Below, piece by piece: positions 24,631 to 36,567 of a stretch of 64,000 nucleotides of DNA (positions within the stretch are counted from its first letter, which is position 1; every line of letters begins with the position of its first letter). This DNA is from Flavobacterium sp. HSC-32F16 (lineage in GTDB: Bacteria > Bacteroidota > Bacteroidia > Flavobacteriales > Flavobacteriaceae), in the NCBI RefSeq assembly GCF_024171645.1, contig NZ_JALKAC010000001.1:1364001-1428000 (forward strand), written 5' to 3'. Both the position numbers and the translations under genes were made by a program. A model generated the notes under the pieces. It did no database searches. It saw nothing but the letters and a program-made list of their open reading frames with translations, and was not told the origin of the DNA.

Positions 24631-25041
24631 TTATACAGTAAAAATATTGTAAACTATAATATGATCGTCATAATTAATATAAAGCTGTTTGCGATTATCC
24701 TGTTTTTTTCTTGTAATAATTGAAAGTTTACATTCTTTTCCATCATTATCTTTACATAGAAAAGAATACACAATATCCGTATCATTTTCTTCTCTTTCAA
24801 TATAATCAAGAATACTAAACAGCTGAATTTCCTGAGAGTACACAACAATCCTATGCTTATCTGTATCTAATACAACCGAAAGATTTACCAAATCCAGATT
24901 CGACCATTGTCCCCATCTGCCTCTTTCGTTTTTTTCTAAAACACTAAATCCGGATGTTTTAAAATGATAAGACTGACTTTGAACCTGCTGCAGTCCAAAA
25001 GCCAAAAACAATATAATTATATAAGTGCGAATAGAATTCAT
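24631..25041 (-). CDS. Small secreted protein of unknown function
   Basis: 136 residues from the ATG at 25041. A signal peptide (MNSIRTYIIILFLAFG..., cleavage near QVQSQS, about residue 22) precedes about 110 residues without recognised motifs. A longer frame to 25071 would overlap the end of the upstream gene and place polar residues before the signal, so the inner ATG is preferred. It starts 19 bases after the FMN oxidoreductase gene and is probably the last gene of that transcript. Confidence 0.7.
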   Translation of the reverse strand: MNSIRTYIIILFLAFGLQQVQSQSYHFKTSGFSVLEKNERGRWGQWSNLDLVNLSVVLDTDKHRIVVYSQEIQLFSILDYIEREENDTDIVYSFLCKDNDGKECKLSIITRKKQDNRKQLYINYDDHIIVYNIFTV

Positions 25042-25060
25042 AAATATTTCTTGGGGGTAA

Positions 25061-26005
25061 TTAAAACTCAAATGTAGCTTTTTCTTCGCGAGCTGCTTTG
25101 AAATCGGCTATCATTTCTTGAACAATTTGTTCAACAGGTAAAATTTCATGAATAAGTCCGGCGATTTGCCCTATTTCGAGTTCACCTTCTTCCAGATCTC
25201 CTTCAAACATTCCTTTTTTAGCTCTTGCTCTTCCCAGAAGCTCAATTAAATCTTCTTTAGAAGGACATTTTTCATATAGAGCCTGAACGTCATTATAAAA
25301 CTTATTTTTCACCAATCGAACCGGAGCTAATTCTTTTAAAGTCAATTGAGTATCTCCTTCTTTTATATTAACTATTGTTTGTTTGAAATTATTGTGAGCA
25401 GATGACTCTATCGATGCAGCAAAACGGCTTCCAACCTGAACGCCATCGGCACCTAGAACCATTGCAGCAAGCATTCCTCTGCCCGTTGCGATTCCGCCTG
25501 CAGCAATTATTGGAATTTGAATTTTTTCCTTCACCATCGGAATCAAAGTTAACGTCGTCGTTTCATCACGTCCGTTATGTCCTCCGGCTTCAAAACCTTC
25601 GGCAACAATAGCATCAACGCCCGCTTCCTGTGCTTTTAAAGCAAAAACACTGCTGCTGACTACATGAACTACGGTAATTCCTTTTTCCTTTAAAAATGAA
25701 GTCCATGTTTTTGGATTTCCTGCCGAAGTAAAAACGATTTTTACGTCTTCTTCAACCACGATATTCATGATCTCTTCAATATTTGGATACAACATCGGAA
25801 TATTAACTCCAAAAGACCTATCAGCAGCTTTTTTGCATTTCTGGATGTGTTCTCTTAAAACATCCGGATACATTGATCCCGCACCAATTAAACCTAATCC
25901 ACCGGCATTACTAACTGCCGATGCTAATTTATAACCACTATTCCAAATCATTCCGCCTTGAATAATTGGATATTTTATATTGAAAAGCTTTGTAATTCTG
26001 TTCAT
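25061..26005 (-). CDS. Nitronate monooxygenase / FabK-like FMN oxidoreductase
   Basis: 314 residues forming a TIM-barrel flavoprotein. Signatures: YPIIQGGMIWNSG at the N terminus, SNAGGLGLIGAGS, the HNGRDET block after EGFEAGGH, and the phosphate-binding AAGGIATGRGMLAAM plus GADGVQVGSRF. The family splits into nitronate monooxygenases and FabK enoyl-ACP reductases; sequence reading alone does not decide. It starts 9 bases after the subtilisin gene stop codon and is likely co-transcribed with it. Confidence 0.88.
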   Translation of the reverse strand: MNRITKLFNIKYPIIQGGMIWNSGYKLASAVSNAGGLGLIGAGSMYPDVLREHIQKCKKAADRSFGVNIPMLYPNIEEIMNIVVEEDVKIVFTSAGNPKTWTSFLKEKGITVVHVVSSSVFALKAQEAGVDAIVAEGFEAGGHNGRDETTTLTLIPMVKEKIQIPIIAAGGIATGRGMLAAMVLGADGVQVGSRFAASIESSAHNNFKQTIVNIKEGDTQLTLKELAPVRLVKNKFYNDVQALYEKCPSKEDLIELLGRARAKKGMFEGDLEEGELEIGQIAGLIHEILPVEQIVQEMIADFKAAREEKATFEF

Positions 26006-26014
26006 TAAAACTTT

Positions 26015-27616
26015 TTATTGTTTTATTATTTTTCCTGTTTTATGCACACTTCCTGCATCAAAAGTGTAAAAATAAAGACCATTGTTTAAACCTTCTACAG
26101 AAAGAACCGGATCTAGATTTGTTATTTGTTTCTCTATCAGTTTTTGCCCTAATAATGAATATATAGATACCGAAGCCGTTTCATTGTTGAACAAAAAAGA
26201 AACAGCTGTTTTGGTTGGATTTGGATAAACTAAAAAATCTGAAGTTACCCCAAAAACATCAACTCCTAGAGTAGAACCAAAATTTGGGATTCCATATCCG
26301 TAATTATTATCAGGAGTCGTATATCTATCTGAAGAAGCCAAAATCATTTGTCTGATTTCTTTATTGGTTTTAGCTGGAAAAGCCTGCCACAAAGAAGCCG
26401 CCATTCCCGCCATAATTGGACATGAAAAAGAAGTTCCGCTTGCAGTTCCAATATTTCCGTTTGCATCAGAAACCACCGAAGCTGTGCCTTGAGCCATTAT
26501 ATCCGGTTTTATTCTTCCGTCAGAACTTGGCCCAATCGAACTGAAACTTGATATTGATTTACTTGCGGTAACCGAACCAATTGCCAAAACAGAAACAGCA
26601 TCAGCCGGAGATCCAATATGTTTTTCTGCTCTGCCACCTTCATTTCCCGCAGAAGCCAAAACTAATATTCCTTTACTAAAAGCTGCTTCGGCACCACGCG
26701 AAACAAAATTGGTAATGCCGTTCATATCACTGTATGTATGATTGTATCTCGGTTCTGTCCGATCACCAAAATATCCCAATGAAGTCGTAATTATATCCAC
26801 TCCCAAAGCATCTGCTTTTTCTGCTGCTTCAACCCAAAGTGATTCTTCTACAGGGTTTTCAAAAGCATTAATTTCTGTAATAAAAAGATAATAAGAGGCA
26901 TTTGGAGCAGTTCCCACCAAAAAGTTTTCTTTATAACCGCCCATTGTCGAAAGTACTTTTGTTCCGTGATCACTGCCCGTGTAGAAATTAGGATTTCGTG
27001 AAGTATAATCGTAACCGCCTAGAATTCGGTTATTGTTTCTAAGATTTTCAAAAGGCTGCGCCGTATTTACACCTGGAAAACCTCCATCTAAAACCGCTAT
27101 AATTTTTCCTTGTCCTGTAAAATTCTGCTGATGCAAAACTTGTCCGTTCAGCATTTGGATTTGATTAGCAGAATTTCCATAAGAATAATCTACAGCCGCT
27201 TCCAGCTTATTGAGATTTTTAGTCGTTTTCGTTTCTGAAACTTTTTTTCCTGTGGTATTTAAGGTTTTATCTGCAAAATCTACTTTAGACACAAAAGATA
27301 ATCCTTTTAGTGCATTTATGTTTGCCTGAGTTCCCTGAATATGAAGAGCATTCAGCCATTTCGACTGCGCCATTACAATTATTCCCGTACTAATCGTAAT
27401 CTGATTTACATACGAAGCTTCTAATGGAGCATCTGTAACATCTAAAGGTATATTTTGATTTGTTCTTCGATCTAGAGCTCTCTGAGAAAGCTCTGTCAAC
27501 GGATTACTAAAGAAAGCCTGAGAATTAGGCTTTGCATTAAAATAAACCCAGGCATCTTCTTGTGCAAATACTGCAAACGAAAGAAATAATAAAAGGATAG
27601 TAAAGTTATATCTCAT
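26015..27616 (-). CDS. Subtilisin-family (S8) protease with T9SS sorting domain
   Basis: 533 residues: signal peptide (1-18, ending AVFAQ), a propeptide-like region to about 165, a subtilase domain with D177 (AVLDGGF), H217 (SDHGTKV) and S396 (SGTSFSCP), and a C-terminal type A sorting domain (about 455-533: FLVYPNPTKTAVSF ... GLYFYTF ... GKIIKQ). It should be exported by Sec and then carried across the outer membrane by the type IX system. The catalytic triad is intact. It lies 41 bases after mnmA, with FMN oxidoreductase and a small secreted protein downstream. Confidence 0.95.
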   Translation of the reverse strand: MRYNFTILLLFLSFAVFAQEDAWVYFNAKPNSQAFFSNPLTELSQRALDRRTNQNIPLDVTDAPLEASYVNQITISTGIIVMAQSKWLNALHIQGTQANINALKGLSFVSKVDFADKTLNTTGKKVSETKTTKNLNKLEAAVDYSYGNSANQIQMLNGQVLHQQNFTGQGKIIAVLDGGFPGVNTAQPFENLRNNNRILGGYDYTSRNPNFYTGSDHGTKVLSTMGGYKENFLVGTAPNASYYLFITEINAFENPVEESLWVEAAEKADALGVDIITTSLGYFGDRTEPRYNHTYSDMNGITNFVSRGAEAAFSKGILVLASAGNEGGRAEKHIGSPADAVSVLAIGSVTASKSISSFSSIGPSSDGRIKPDIMAQGTASVVSDANGNIGTASGTSFSCPIMAGMAASLWQAFPAKTNKEIRQMILASSDRYTTPDNNYGYGIPNFGSTLGVDVFGVTSDFLVYPNPTKTAVSFLFNNETASVSIYSLLGQKLIEKQITNLDPVLSVEGLNNGLYFYTFDAGSVHKTGKIIKQ

Positions 27617-27641
27617 AATATACTTTTTATGGAATTGCTTC

Positions 27642-27665
27642 CTAAGAAAGTATAAAGCTAAGAAA
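27642..27665 (+). repeat. CTAAGAAA octamer pair overlapping the mnmA stop codon
   Basis: CTAAGAAA at 27642 and 27658 flank one diverged unit at 27650, keeping an 8-base period. The first three bases of the second CTAAG are the complement of the mnmA stop codon TAG. Confidence 0.5.
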
Positions 27666-28845
27666 TTACTCCCGAACCAACTAATTCATTTTCTAAATAC
27701 CAAGCAACAAACTGACCTTCTGTAATAGCAGACTGCGGTTCTTCAAAACGAACGTACATGCCGCCTTCAAACTGATGCAAAGTTGCTTTCTGTAATGGCT
27801 GACGGTAACGAATTCTTGCCATTACTTCCATTTTTTCGCCTTCGTTTAATTTCAAATCCTCGCGAACCCAGTGTATTTCTGAATTTCCCACAAACAATGC
27901 TTTCCTGAACAATCCAGGATGATTACTCGTTAAACCAGTATAAATAGTATTAGTATCCACATTTGTAGCAATTACAAACAAAGGATCTGTAGTTCCTCCA
28001 ACATTTAATCCTTTTCTTTGTCCGTTTGTAAAATAATGCGCTCCCTGATGTTTACCCATCACTTTTCCCATTGTTGGAAGATAATCCAGTTTTTGAGCTT
28101 CAATTTTCAGTTCATCTTCTAAAGAAATTCCAGTTGGTTTTTCAATAGTATAAATCGGATCATTTTTGTCAATCTGCACAATTACACCTTCTTTTGGCTG
28201 CAATTTTTGTTGTAAAAATTCAGGTAAACGAACTTTTCCGATAAAACAAAGTCCTTGAGAATCTTTCTTTTCGGCAGTTACTAATTCCATTTCAGCAGCA
28301 ATTTCGCGAACTTCCGGTTTTGTCAAAGCCCCAATAGGGAACAATGCTTTTGATAATTGTTCCTGAGATAATTGACATAAAAAATACGACTGATCTTTGT
28401 TGACATCATTTCCGGCAATTAATTGGTAAACCTTTTTTCCGTCAACTTCAACTTCATTTTTTTGGCAGTAATGTCCTGTGGCAACATAATCGGCTCCAAG
28501 ACTTAGGGCGATTTTCATAAAAACATCAAATTTGATTTCGCGGTTACAAAGCACGTCAGGATTTGGAGTTCTTCCTTTTTCGTACTCGTTGAACATATAA
28601 TCAACGATTTTTTCTTTGTATTCTTCGCTTAAATCAACTGTTTGAAACGGTATTCCAAGTTTTTCTGCCACCAACAAAGCATCGTTACTATCTTCTAACC
28701 AAGGACATTCGTTAGAAATAGTAACCGAATCATCGTGCCAATTTTTCATAAAAAGTCCAATAACTTCGTATCCTTGCTGCTGCAATAAATAAGCCGCAAC
28801 ACTAGAATCTACTCCACCAGAAAGACCAACTACTACTCGTTTCAT
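27658..28845 (-). CDS. mnmA: tRNA-specific 2-thiouridylase MnmA
   Basis: 395 residues, full length. The PP-loop SGGVDSS (9-15) binds ATP; the two catalytic cysteines C100 (NPDVLCN) and C200 (DSQGLCFIG) are exactly placed, and GHYCQ marks the tRNA-binding loop. The enzyme thiolates U34 of tRNA for Lys, Glu and Gln. A -7 element TATCTTTG (28882-28875, minus) precedes the gene. It may lead the transcript that continues into the subtilisin gene 41 bases further on. Confidence 0.96.
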   Translation of the reverse strand: MKRVVVGLSGGVDSSVAAYLLQQQGYEVIGLFMKNWHDDSVTISNECPWLEDSNDALLVAEKLGIPFQTVDLSEEYKEKIVDYMFNEYEKGRTPNPDVLCNREIKFDVFMKIALSLGADYVATGHYCQKNEVEVDGKKVYQLIAGNDVNKDQSYFLCQLSQEQLSKALFPIGALTKPEVREIAAEMELVTAEKKDSQGLCFIGKVRLPEFLQQKLQPKEGVIVQIDKNDPIYTIEKPTGISLEDELKIEAQKLDYLPTMGKVMGKHQGAHYFTNGQRKGLNVGGTTDPLFVIATNVDTNTIYTGLTSNHPGLFRKALFVGNSEIHWVREDLKLNEGEKMEVMARIRYRQPLQKATLHQFEGGMYVRFEEPQSAITEGQFVAWYLENELVGSGVIS

Positions 28846-28988
28846 TTTAAAATATTTATATTTTTACAAGGGTGCAAAGATACGCCATATTTTAGAAAAT
28901 TATAATGGTTTTGATTGGTTTATATAATTCGATGGTAGATAAAACTTATGGTTTAAATACTTACTTTTAATATTCATTAAAAATTGTC

Positions 28989-30866
28989 ATGAAAAGATAT
29001 ATTTACGGCTTGTTTTTCTTTTTCATTTTTATGTCTTTAAGCGCTCAAAGATATTCTTCATCATTAGAAAATTATGAAGCTTATAAAGCGTTTAGAGGAA
29101 AACCTTTGTCTGATAAATTTTCGAATATTGAATCTGTTAAAGTAATCTACGATTTACGAAAGCAGAAAATGTATTACTTCAACAGCACAGTAATCCCCCT
29201 TCATTATGATTTCGCAACCAATTACCTCAATTACAATTACGATTTAGAGATTTTTAATAACGAGAATTACAGCAACACTCAAAAAAATCGTGATTTTTTA
29301 CTTGGAAATCTCAATCATATTAAGGGAACTGATAAATGGATTTTCGAATTAGCGGCCTCAGATCATATGCCTATTGAACTTATAGAACGTTTTTTCAGCT
29401 TAGTTAAAAAATCAACTTTTATTGGGGAAAATCTAAAATTTTACCTGAATAATCCTGAACAGATGGAATGGTTTCGTTTGGAATAATTTAAAATTCCTTG
29501 TGTAAAATCAGATTATATTTTTAATGAAATAAAATATCAGGAAGTAGTTTCCGGAACGAATATTGGGATTTTAAAACAATATAAAATCAATGATTTAGAC
29601 AAAATAAAACCTAAACCGGATGAAATTATAGTTTTAGATGGAACGCCGGATATCTTACCAAATGTTAAGGGAATTATAGTAACTGATTTACAAACACCAC
29701 TCAGCCATTTAGTGCTTTTAGGAAAGAACCGAAAGATTCCTATTATGGCATATACGCTTGCTTTTAAAGATGAAAACATCCAAAAACTGCTTTCTAAAAA
29801 AGTAGAACTTAAAATTGAAGTCGATACTTTTTTCATCAAAGAAACGAATAAAAAAATAGTAGTTAAAGCAAATTCTAAAACCAAAAAGCTGACTATAGAT
29901 AACTCTATTACAGATTTAGTCGACTTGTCTAAAATCCCCAAAAAAGGTGTTAATTATATTGGGTCAAAAGCTCAAAACATGGCGTATTTGATTGCTATAT
30001 CCAAAGAAATTTCGTTTAAAACACCCGAAGATGCACATGCTATTCCGTTCTATTATTATTCAAAACATATTCAAAAGGAATCCATTTCTCCTTTAATAAA
30101 TGAACTTTTGACCTTTCCGAAGAAAGATTCTACGGTTTGGATTAATCAGCAATTGAAAAGAATTCGCGATGCAATTAAAAAAGAACCTGTAGATTCTGAA
30201 CTGCTTTCAAAACTAAATCTGGCTTTTAAAAATGCTAAGTTTAAAAATTTCAGATTTCGATCTTCAACAAATGCCGAAGATTTAGATGATTTTAATGGCG
30301 CTGGTTTATATGATTCTAAAACCGGAATTTTAGGCGACAGCATTAAAACATTTGAAAAAGCAATTAAACAAGTTTGGGCCAGTGTATGGAATGAAGCTTC
30401 GTATAACGAAAGGGAACTTTTTGGAATCGATCAGCAAAATATTGCAATGGGCGTTTTGGTTCATCGTTCTTTTCCTGATGAACTGGCAAATGGCGTTGTG
30501 ATTACAAAGAACATTTTCAGGCAAAATTTCCCCGGCATTACAGTGAATATCCAAAAAGGAGAAAACTCGGTTGTAAAGCCAGAAAAAGGAGAAATCTGCG
30601 AGCAGTTTACAGCTTATCATTTTAATTCCGGAACAAACGATGATGATTTTGATGTTGATTATACCTCAAATTCAAATCTAAATGATAATGAGCCTTTATT
30701 AAGCAGAAAAGAAATGAGCCGGCTTTTTATGGTGAGTAAAAAAATCGAGGAAAGAATGTACCGTTATTGGAGAAAAAATCAGTTTCATCCTGTCGATATG
30801 GAATTTAAGATTGTGGGCGAAAACAGGGATTTATACATCAAACAGGTTCGTCCTTTTAATGATTAG
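28989..30866 (+). pseudogene. PEP/pyruvate-binding domain protein interrupted by one in-frame stop
   Basis: One reading frame runs from the ATG at 28989 to 30866 (626 codons) broken only by TAA at 29484-29486. The first part (165 residues) has a signal peptide (ending SLSAQ) and a domain I do not recognise. After the stop the same frame continues at once as FKIPCVKSDYIFNEIKYQ, then IIVLDGTPDILPNVKGIIV, a swivelling phosphohistidine-like segment TPLSHLVLLGKN, and a PPDK/PEP-synthase nucleotide-binding fold (NYIGSKAQNMAYL; RFRSSTNAEDLDDFNGAGL; YIKQVRPF). The lack of any start near the junction and continuity of homology-like sequence argue for a single gene with a nonsense mutation, not two genes. 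Readthrough or two working halves cannot be excluded. Confidence 0.85.
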
Positions 30867-30938
30867 GTACAATTTAATCATTAACTTTTATTACAATTAC
30901 TTTAACCTACTATTGATGCAGATACAGTTTTTTATTCT

Positions 30939-31040
30939 GCCACAGATTAAAGGATTAAAATGATTAATAAAATGTACGGAAAAAATCTCTCGCAGATTTC
31001 ACAGATTATTATTCGAGAAACTTTATCAAAAAAAATCTGC
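30939..31040. repeat. GCCACAGATT element, degenerate
   Basis: GCCACAGATTAAAGGATTAAAATG (first 20 bases 30939-30958) matches the left arm of other copies; a weaker GCAGATTT (30991-30998) / AAATCTGC (31033-31040) pair follows. It fills the gap between the PEP-binding pseudogene and the convergent DUF4956 gene. Confidence 0.5.
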
Positions 31041-31087
31041 TAAATCTGGGTGAAAAACTTCTGATGTTTATTTCTGAATTTACCTCT

Positions 31088-31645
31088 CTAATAAAAAACT
31101 AAAAGATCTATTTCGTTTGTTACGGTATTGATCAAAACAATTTTAAAAGCAAAATCTTTAATATTTATTTTCTCTTGAATTGCTTTGCGTATGTTTTCAT
31201 TTTCTAAAGAAAAATCACTTATTAAAGGGATTTTTACATCGACTGCATTAAAATAATTCGAAGCCTTTTTATTGACAATAATCGATGCCGCAATATAAAA
31301 ACCGATTATGATAACCTGAAAGAAGAGCAATATTTCTATTTTTTCGAAAGGATACATTATATCTAAAATAGAAAGTGTAATCGTTGCAAAAAGAAAGATT
31401 ATGGCATTTACGGTAAACGATTGTGTCCTGAATCTTAGAATGGAAAAAATAGCAAATAATCCAAAACCAATTCCAACGCCAATTTCGATTTTTGTAAACA
31501 AATAGCAAAGCGAAAATGTGCAAAGTCCAACAATTACCATTAACGGATTTATGGTTTCGTTATCTTTTCTATTAGAGAAAAAATACAGAAGCAAAATCGA
31601 AAAAAACAACAATAAAAACCGTCCGGTAAGTTCGTTTAAATCCAT
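31088..31645 (-). CDS. DUF4956-family membrane protein
   Basis: 185 residues with four hydrophobic helices in the first two thirds and a soluble C-terminal domain (about 135-185). The helix containing GVGIGFGLFAIFSILRFRT is the family hallmark. DUF4956 proteins often stand beside polyphosphate or CYTH-type genes, but none is near here. Function unknown. Confidence 0.85.
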   Translation of the reverse strand: MDLNELTGRFLLLFFSILLLYFFSNRKDNETINPLMVIVGLCTFSLCYLFTKIEIGVGIGFGLFAIFSILRFRTQSFTVNAIIFLFATITLSILDIMYPFEKIEILLFFQVIIIGFYIAASIIVNKKASNYFNAVDVKIPLISDFSLENENIRKAIQEKINIKDFAFKIVLINTVTNEIDLLVFY

Positions 31646-31717
31646 TGAATCAAAATATTAACAAATCAAATTTAAACAATTTATATTTTGATTTAACTTA
31701 TTTAAAATAAAAAAGAT

Positions 31718-31800
31718 TTGCCACGAATTACACTAATTTCACGAATTATTTCTGTTTTGGATAACTAAAAATTAGTGAAATTAGTGTAATTCGCGGCAAA
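31718..31800. repeat. GCCACGAATT long inverted repeat, 26-bp arms
   Basis: The arm at 31718-31743, starting TTTGCCACGAATTACACTAA, is inverted at 31775-31800 with one mismatch. Within the arm the core repeats about every 9 bases (CACGAATTA, CACTAATTT, CACGAATTA). It lies between two minus-strand genes and lacks a clear T run. Confidence 0.85.
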
Positions 31801-31829
31801 CAAAAACTAACCGCGGCCGGCTAGTGATA

Positions 31830-32546
31830 TTATTCATTTTTAGGTTTAGAATCGGCTTTATAGCTCGCTTTTGGGTCGCTCATATTAACTTCTTTGGTTA
31901 ATTTGCCTTTGGTATAAAACTGCCAAATTCCTGCTTTTTTTCCATTTACAAATTTTCCTTTAGAGGCAACAGCTCCATCTGCATCATAAAATGTTGCATC
32001 ACCGTTAAACTCATTATTTTTATATGTCGCATCTTCTAAAAGCGTTCCGTTTTGTCCGTATTTTTTATAGTTTCCTTCTCTTGAACCATTTTGATATGTC
32101 ATTTCTTCAGCAACTTTCGCATTTGGATAATAGACCGTTTTTGCCCCTTGAAGTTTGCCTTTTTTGTAGTTTTCAGAACTCATTAAAACTTTAGAAGCTT
32201 TGTGATAATATTTCCACTCTCCTTCTCTGTCTTTTCCTATTTCTTTTCCTTCACTTACTTTATTCTTTTTCTGGTCGTAAAAAATGGTGTACGAACTTCC
32301 ATCATTAGCCGTAAAATCGCGCGTTGCAATTACGTCGCCTTTTTGGGTATCATCAAAAAAATTAAAAATGCCTGTTTCTTTCCCATGACTGAAAGTTCCT
32401 TCATAACGCGGGCGTTTAGACTCATAAACACCTTTCCAGATCCCATCTTTTTTACCGTTGGCATCTAATTTATTAAATTCGTTTTGCGCGCTTAAAAACA
32501 TAACATTCAATAATGCCAGTCCAATTATTATTCTTTTAGAAATCAT
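31830..32546 (-). CDS. Secreted MORN-variant (YwqK-like) repeat protein
   Basis: 238 residues with a signal peptide (ending FLSAQ) and then at least eight repeats of the MORN variant type, G.W..Y...G....E..Y.NGK..G (for example DGIWKGVYESKRPRYEGTF, EGNYKKYGQNGTL, AGIWQFYTKGKL). Databases often call these YwqK-family antitoxins, but that name does not establish function. Probably periplasmic or outer-membrane associated. A C-terminal charged tail follows the last repeat. Confidence 0.85.
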   Translation of the reverse strand: MISKRIIIGLALLNVMFLSAQNEFNKLDANGKKDGIWKGVYESKRPRYEGTFSHGKETGIFNFFDDTQKGDVIATRDFTANDGSSYTIFYDQKKNKVSEGKEIGKDREGEWKYYHKASKVLMSSENYKKGKLQGAKTVYYPNAKVAEEMTYQNGSREGNYKKYGQNGTLLEDATYKNNEFNGDATFYDADGAVASKGKFVNGKKAGIWQFYTKGKLTKEVNMSDPKASYKADSKPKNE

Positions 32547-32650
32547 TTGTTATTCAATTTAAAACTTAAACGAAAAATCGTTTCATAAAGTATTTTAATT
32601 CTCCTCAAAGTTAAAATATTCATTTTCTATTCGAAAGAAAACTTAGCTCT

Positions 32651-32682
32651 TAAAATAAAAAAATCCCGATTGAATCGGGATT
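32651..32682 (-). terminator. Terminator of the pyrG-yidC transcript
   Basis: AATCCCGATT (32662-32671) pairs perfectly with AATCGGGATT (32673-32682); on the minus strand it runs into a long T-rich stretch. It is 8 bases after the yidC stop codon. Confidence 0.88.
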
Positions 32683-32690
32683 TTAAAAAT

Positions 32691-34604
32691 TTATTTCTTT
32701 TTATTTTGAGTTTTCTTAGCTGCCTCCTGCTGCTCCATCACATCTTGAAGACGTTGCTGAAACTTACTTGGTTTTTTAGGCTCTCTCAATTTATTTTCCT
32801 GAATTTGAGCGTGAATCTTATCGCTGTCAACAATATAATTTTTGATAACGAACATGATTCCAATTGTAATTAAGTTTGAAATAAAGTTGTATAAACTTAA
32901 ACCAGCACCATAACTATTGAAGAAAATCAACATCATTAATGGTGAAACATAAATCATGATTTTCATCATTTTAGCCATATCCGGCATACCTTCCTGCTGA
33001 GGCGCAGCCATTTGCTGATCTCCAGAAGTCATTTTCATGTAGAAGAAAATCGCAATTGCTGCCAAAATTGGAAACAAACTAATGTGATCTCCATACATTG
33101 GAATATTGAATGGTAATTTTGCAACAGCATCAAAAGATGACAAATCGTCTGCCCAAAGGAAACCTTTTTGTCTCAACTCAAAAGCTGATGGGAAGAACTG
33201 GAATGATGCATACATAAACGGAAGCTGAATCAATGCCGGGATACATCCTGCCATTGGGTTTACTCCTGCTTTGTTGTACAGTTTCATTGTTTCCTGCTGT
33301 TTCTTCATTGGGTCTTTTTTGAATTTTTCTCCCAACTCTGTAATCTCCGGACGTAAAACTTTCATTTTAGCCTGCGACAAGAACGACTTATAAGTAATTG
33401 GCGACATGGCCAACTTGATGATAATTGTGAAAATGATAATCGCAATTCCTAATGATAATCCAATTGTTGAACTTAAGAATCCAAATAACGGAATAAAAAT
33501 CAATCTGTTAATCCAACCGAAAATTCCCCATCCTAACGGAATAATTTTTTGGAAATTTTTATCGTAAGATTTTAAAACTTTATAATCTGCTGGCCCAAAA
33601 TACCATTGCATTTTATAATCAATTTCGCCATTTGAAAATGCTAAAGGAACATTTGCTTTAAACTGTTTTGTAAAAACAGTATCTATTTTTTCGTCATTTA
33701 CTAAATTAATTGATTCTAATTTAGAGGTTGCAAATGGTTTATCTGTAACTAATATAGAAGTAAAAAAGTGTTGTTTGTAAGCTATAAAACTAACTTTTTC
33801 AACCGTTTCTTCTTCATGCTTTCCTAAACCTGCATAGTTTATTTTACCATCTTCATGCTCATAATAAATTTCAGCATAACGGTTTTCATAAGAAATACTT
33901 TTTTCGTTTCTGTAGGTTTTTAAATCCCATTGTAAATCTAATGGTTTAGACGAATTTAAAACCTTATTCAATCCTTGAGAACGAATATCAAAACCAACTA
34001 AATAGTCATTTGGTTTTAGTATATATTTATATTCTAAAAATTCATTAGCTCCAGCTTTCAAACGCATTGATAAAACCTGATCTGCACCAATTTTTTCCAA
34101 AGTCGGCTCAAAATACAAATCTTTAGAGTTTAAAGTTCTGTTGTCAATTGTTTGTAATTGAATGTTTAAATTAGAATTATTGTCTTTAATTAATTCAACT
34201 AATTGCCCTGAATTTTTCTCAAACTTTTTGAATTCTTTTAAAGTAGCTTCAACTATATATCCCCCTTTATTAGCGATTTTAAGTTTGATCTTTTCATTTT
34301 CAATTGTAGTAAAAGATTCTTTTGCAGAAGGAAGCGCAGCAGAATATGCGAAACCACCTAAAGTTTTTTGCAATTGTGCCAATTGAACTGTATCGCCTGG
34401 TGTCGCTGCTGCAGTTGGTGCAATAGCAGTTTTAGTTTTATCAGCTTTAGCCTGAGCTTCTTGTTTAGCTACTAATTCTTTCTTGGCTTTTTCAGCAGCA
34501 ATTTCTTTCTCAGAAGGTTGATTTTGATAAAAAATCCAAATCAAAATTCCAAATATCAATACAAAACCAATGATTGAATTAAGGTCTAATTTTTTTTCTT
34601 CCAT
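32691..34604 (-). CDS. yidC: Membrane protein insertase YidC
   Basis: 637 residues. One N-terminal helix (about 9-25), a large periplasmic beta domain (about 60-355) and a C-terminal bundle of five helices (about 365-590) with MAGCIPALIQLPFMYA and an Ala/Lys-rich basic tail (QQRLQDVMEQQEAAKKTQNK). This is the long YidC of Gram-negative bacteria. It inserts and folds inner-membrane proteins alone or with SecYEG. It lies 82 bases after pyrG on the same strand and ends at a strong terminator. Confidence 0.96.
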   Translation of the reverse strand: MEEKKLDLNSIIGFVLIFGILIWIFYQNQPSEKEIAAEKAKKELVAKQEAQAKADKTKTAIAPTAAATPGDTVQLAQLQKTLGGFAYSAALPSAKESFTTIENEKIKLKIANKGGYIVEATLKEFKKFEKNSGQLVELIKDNNSNLNIQLQTIDNRTLNSKDLYFEPTLEKIGADQVLSMRLKAGANEFLEYKYILKPNDYLVGFDIRSQGLNKVLNSSKPLDLQWDLKTYRNEKSISYENRYAEIYYEHEDGKINYAGLGKHEEETVEKVSFIAYKQHFFTSILVTDKPFATSKLESINLVNDEKIDTVFTKQFKANVPLAFSNGEIDYKMQWYFGPADYKVLKSYDKNFQKIIPLGWGIFGWINRLIFIPLFGFLSSTIGLSLGIAIIIFTIIIKLAMSPITYKSFLSQAKMKVLRPEITELGEKFKKDPMKKQQETMKLYNKAGVNPMAGCIPALIQLPFMYASFQFFPSAFELRQKGFLWADDLSSFDAVAKLPFNIPMYGDHISLFPILAAIAIFFYMKMTSGDQQMAAPQQEGMPDMAKMMKIMIYVSPLMMLIFFNSYGAGLSLYNFISNLITIGIMFVIKNYIVDSDKIHAQIQENKLREPKKPSKFQQRLQDVMEQQEAAKKTQNKKK

Positions 34605-34686
34605 TATTAATTTAAAAAAGTTATTCGTTGAAACTTATTAGTAATGAGTCGATCTCAAAAGTTACAGTTTCTTAGAATATTAATTA

Positions 34687-36351
<1,665 letters not shown>

Positions 36352-36567
36352 TTAATTAGACAATTTATCAATTCCAGAATGAGATAATTTGCAAATTTTT
36401 AAACAGATCGATTACTTCGATTTGTAATCAATAATTTTAACTTTTAATTAGAGCTTTTTTTAAGAATATTACTTTAATTTTCATAAAAATCAAAATTGTA
36501 AAATAGAATAGAAGAGATAAAACAAACTTCTATATCATAAAAAATCTCTTAACTCTACTATTTTTTT

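Noticed and set aside
29712..30866. Independent gene starting at GTG 29712
   Set aside because: The conserved reading frame continues upstream through 76 codons to the TAA at 29484, so this start would cut a domain in half.
31805..31829. GC-rich CCGCGGCCGGCTAGTG, like cloning-vector sequence
   Set aside because: Only about 16 bases long and not followed by vector sequence; more likely chance or the edge of the neighbouring repeat.
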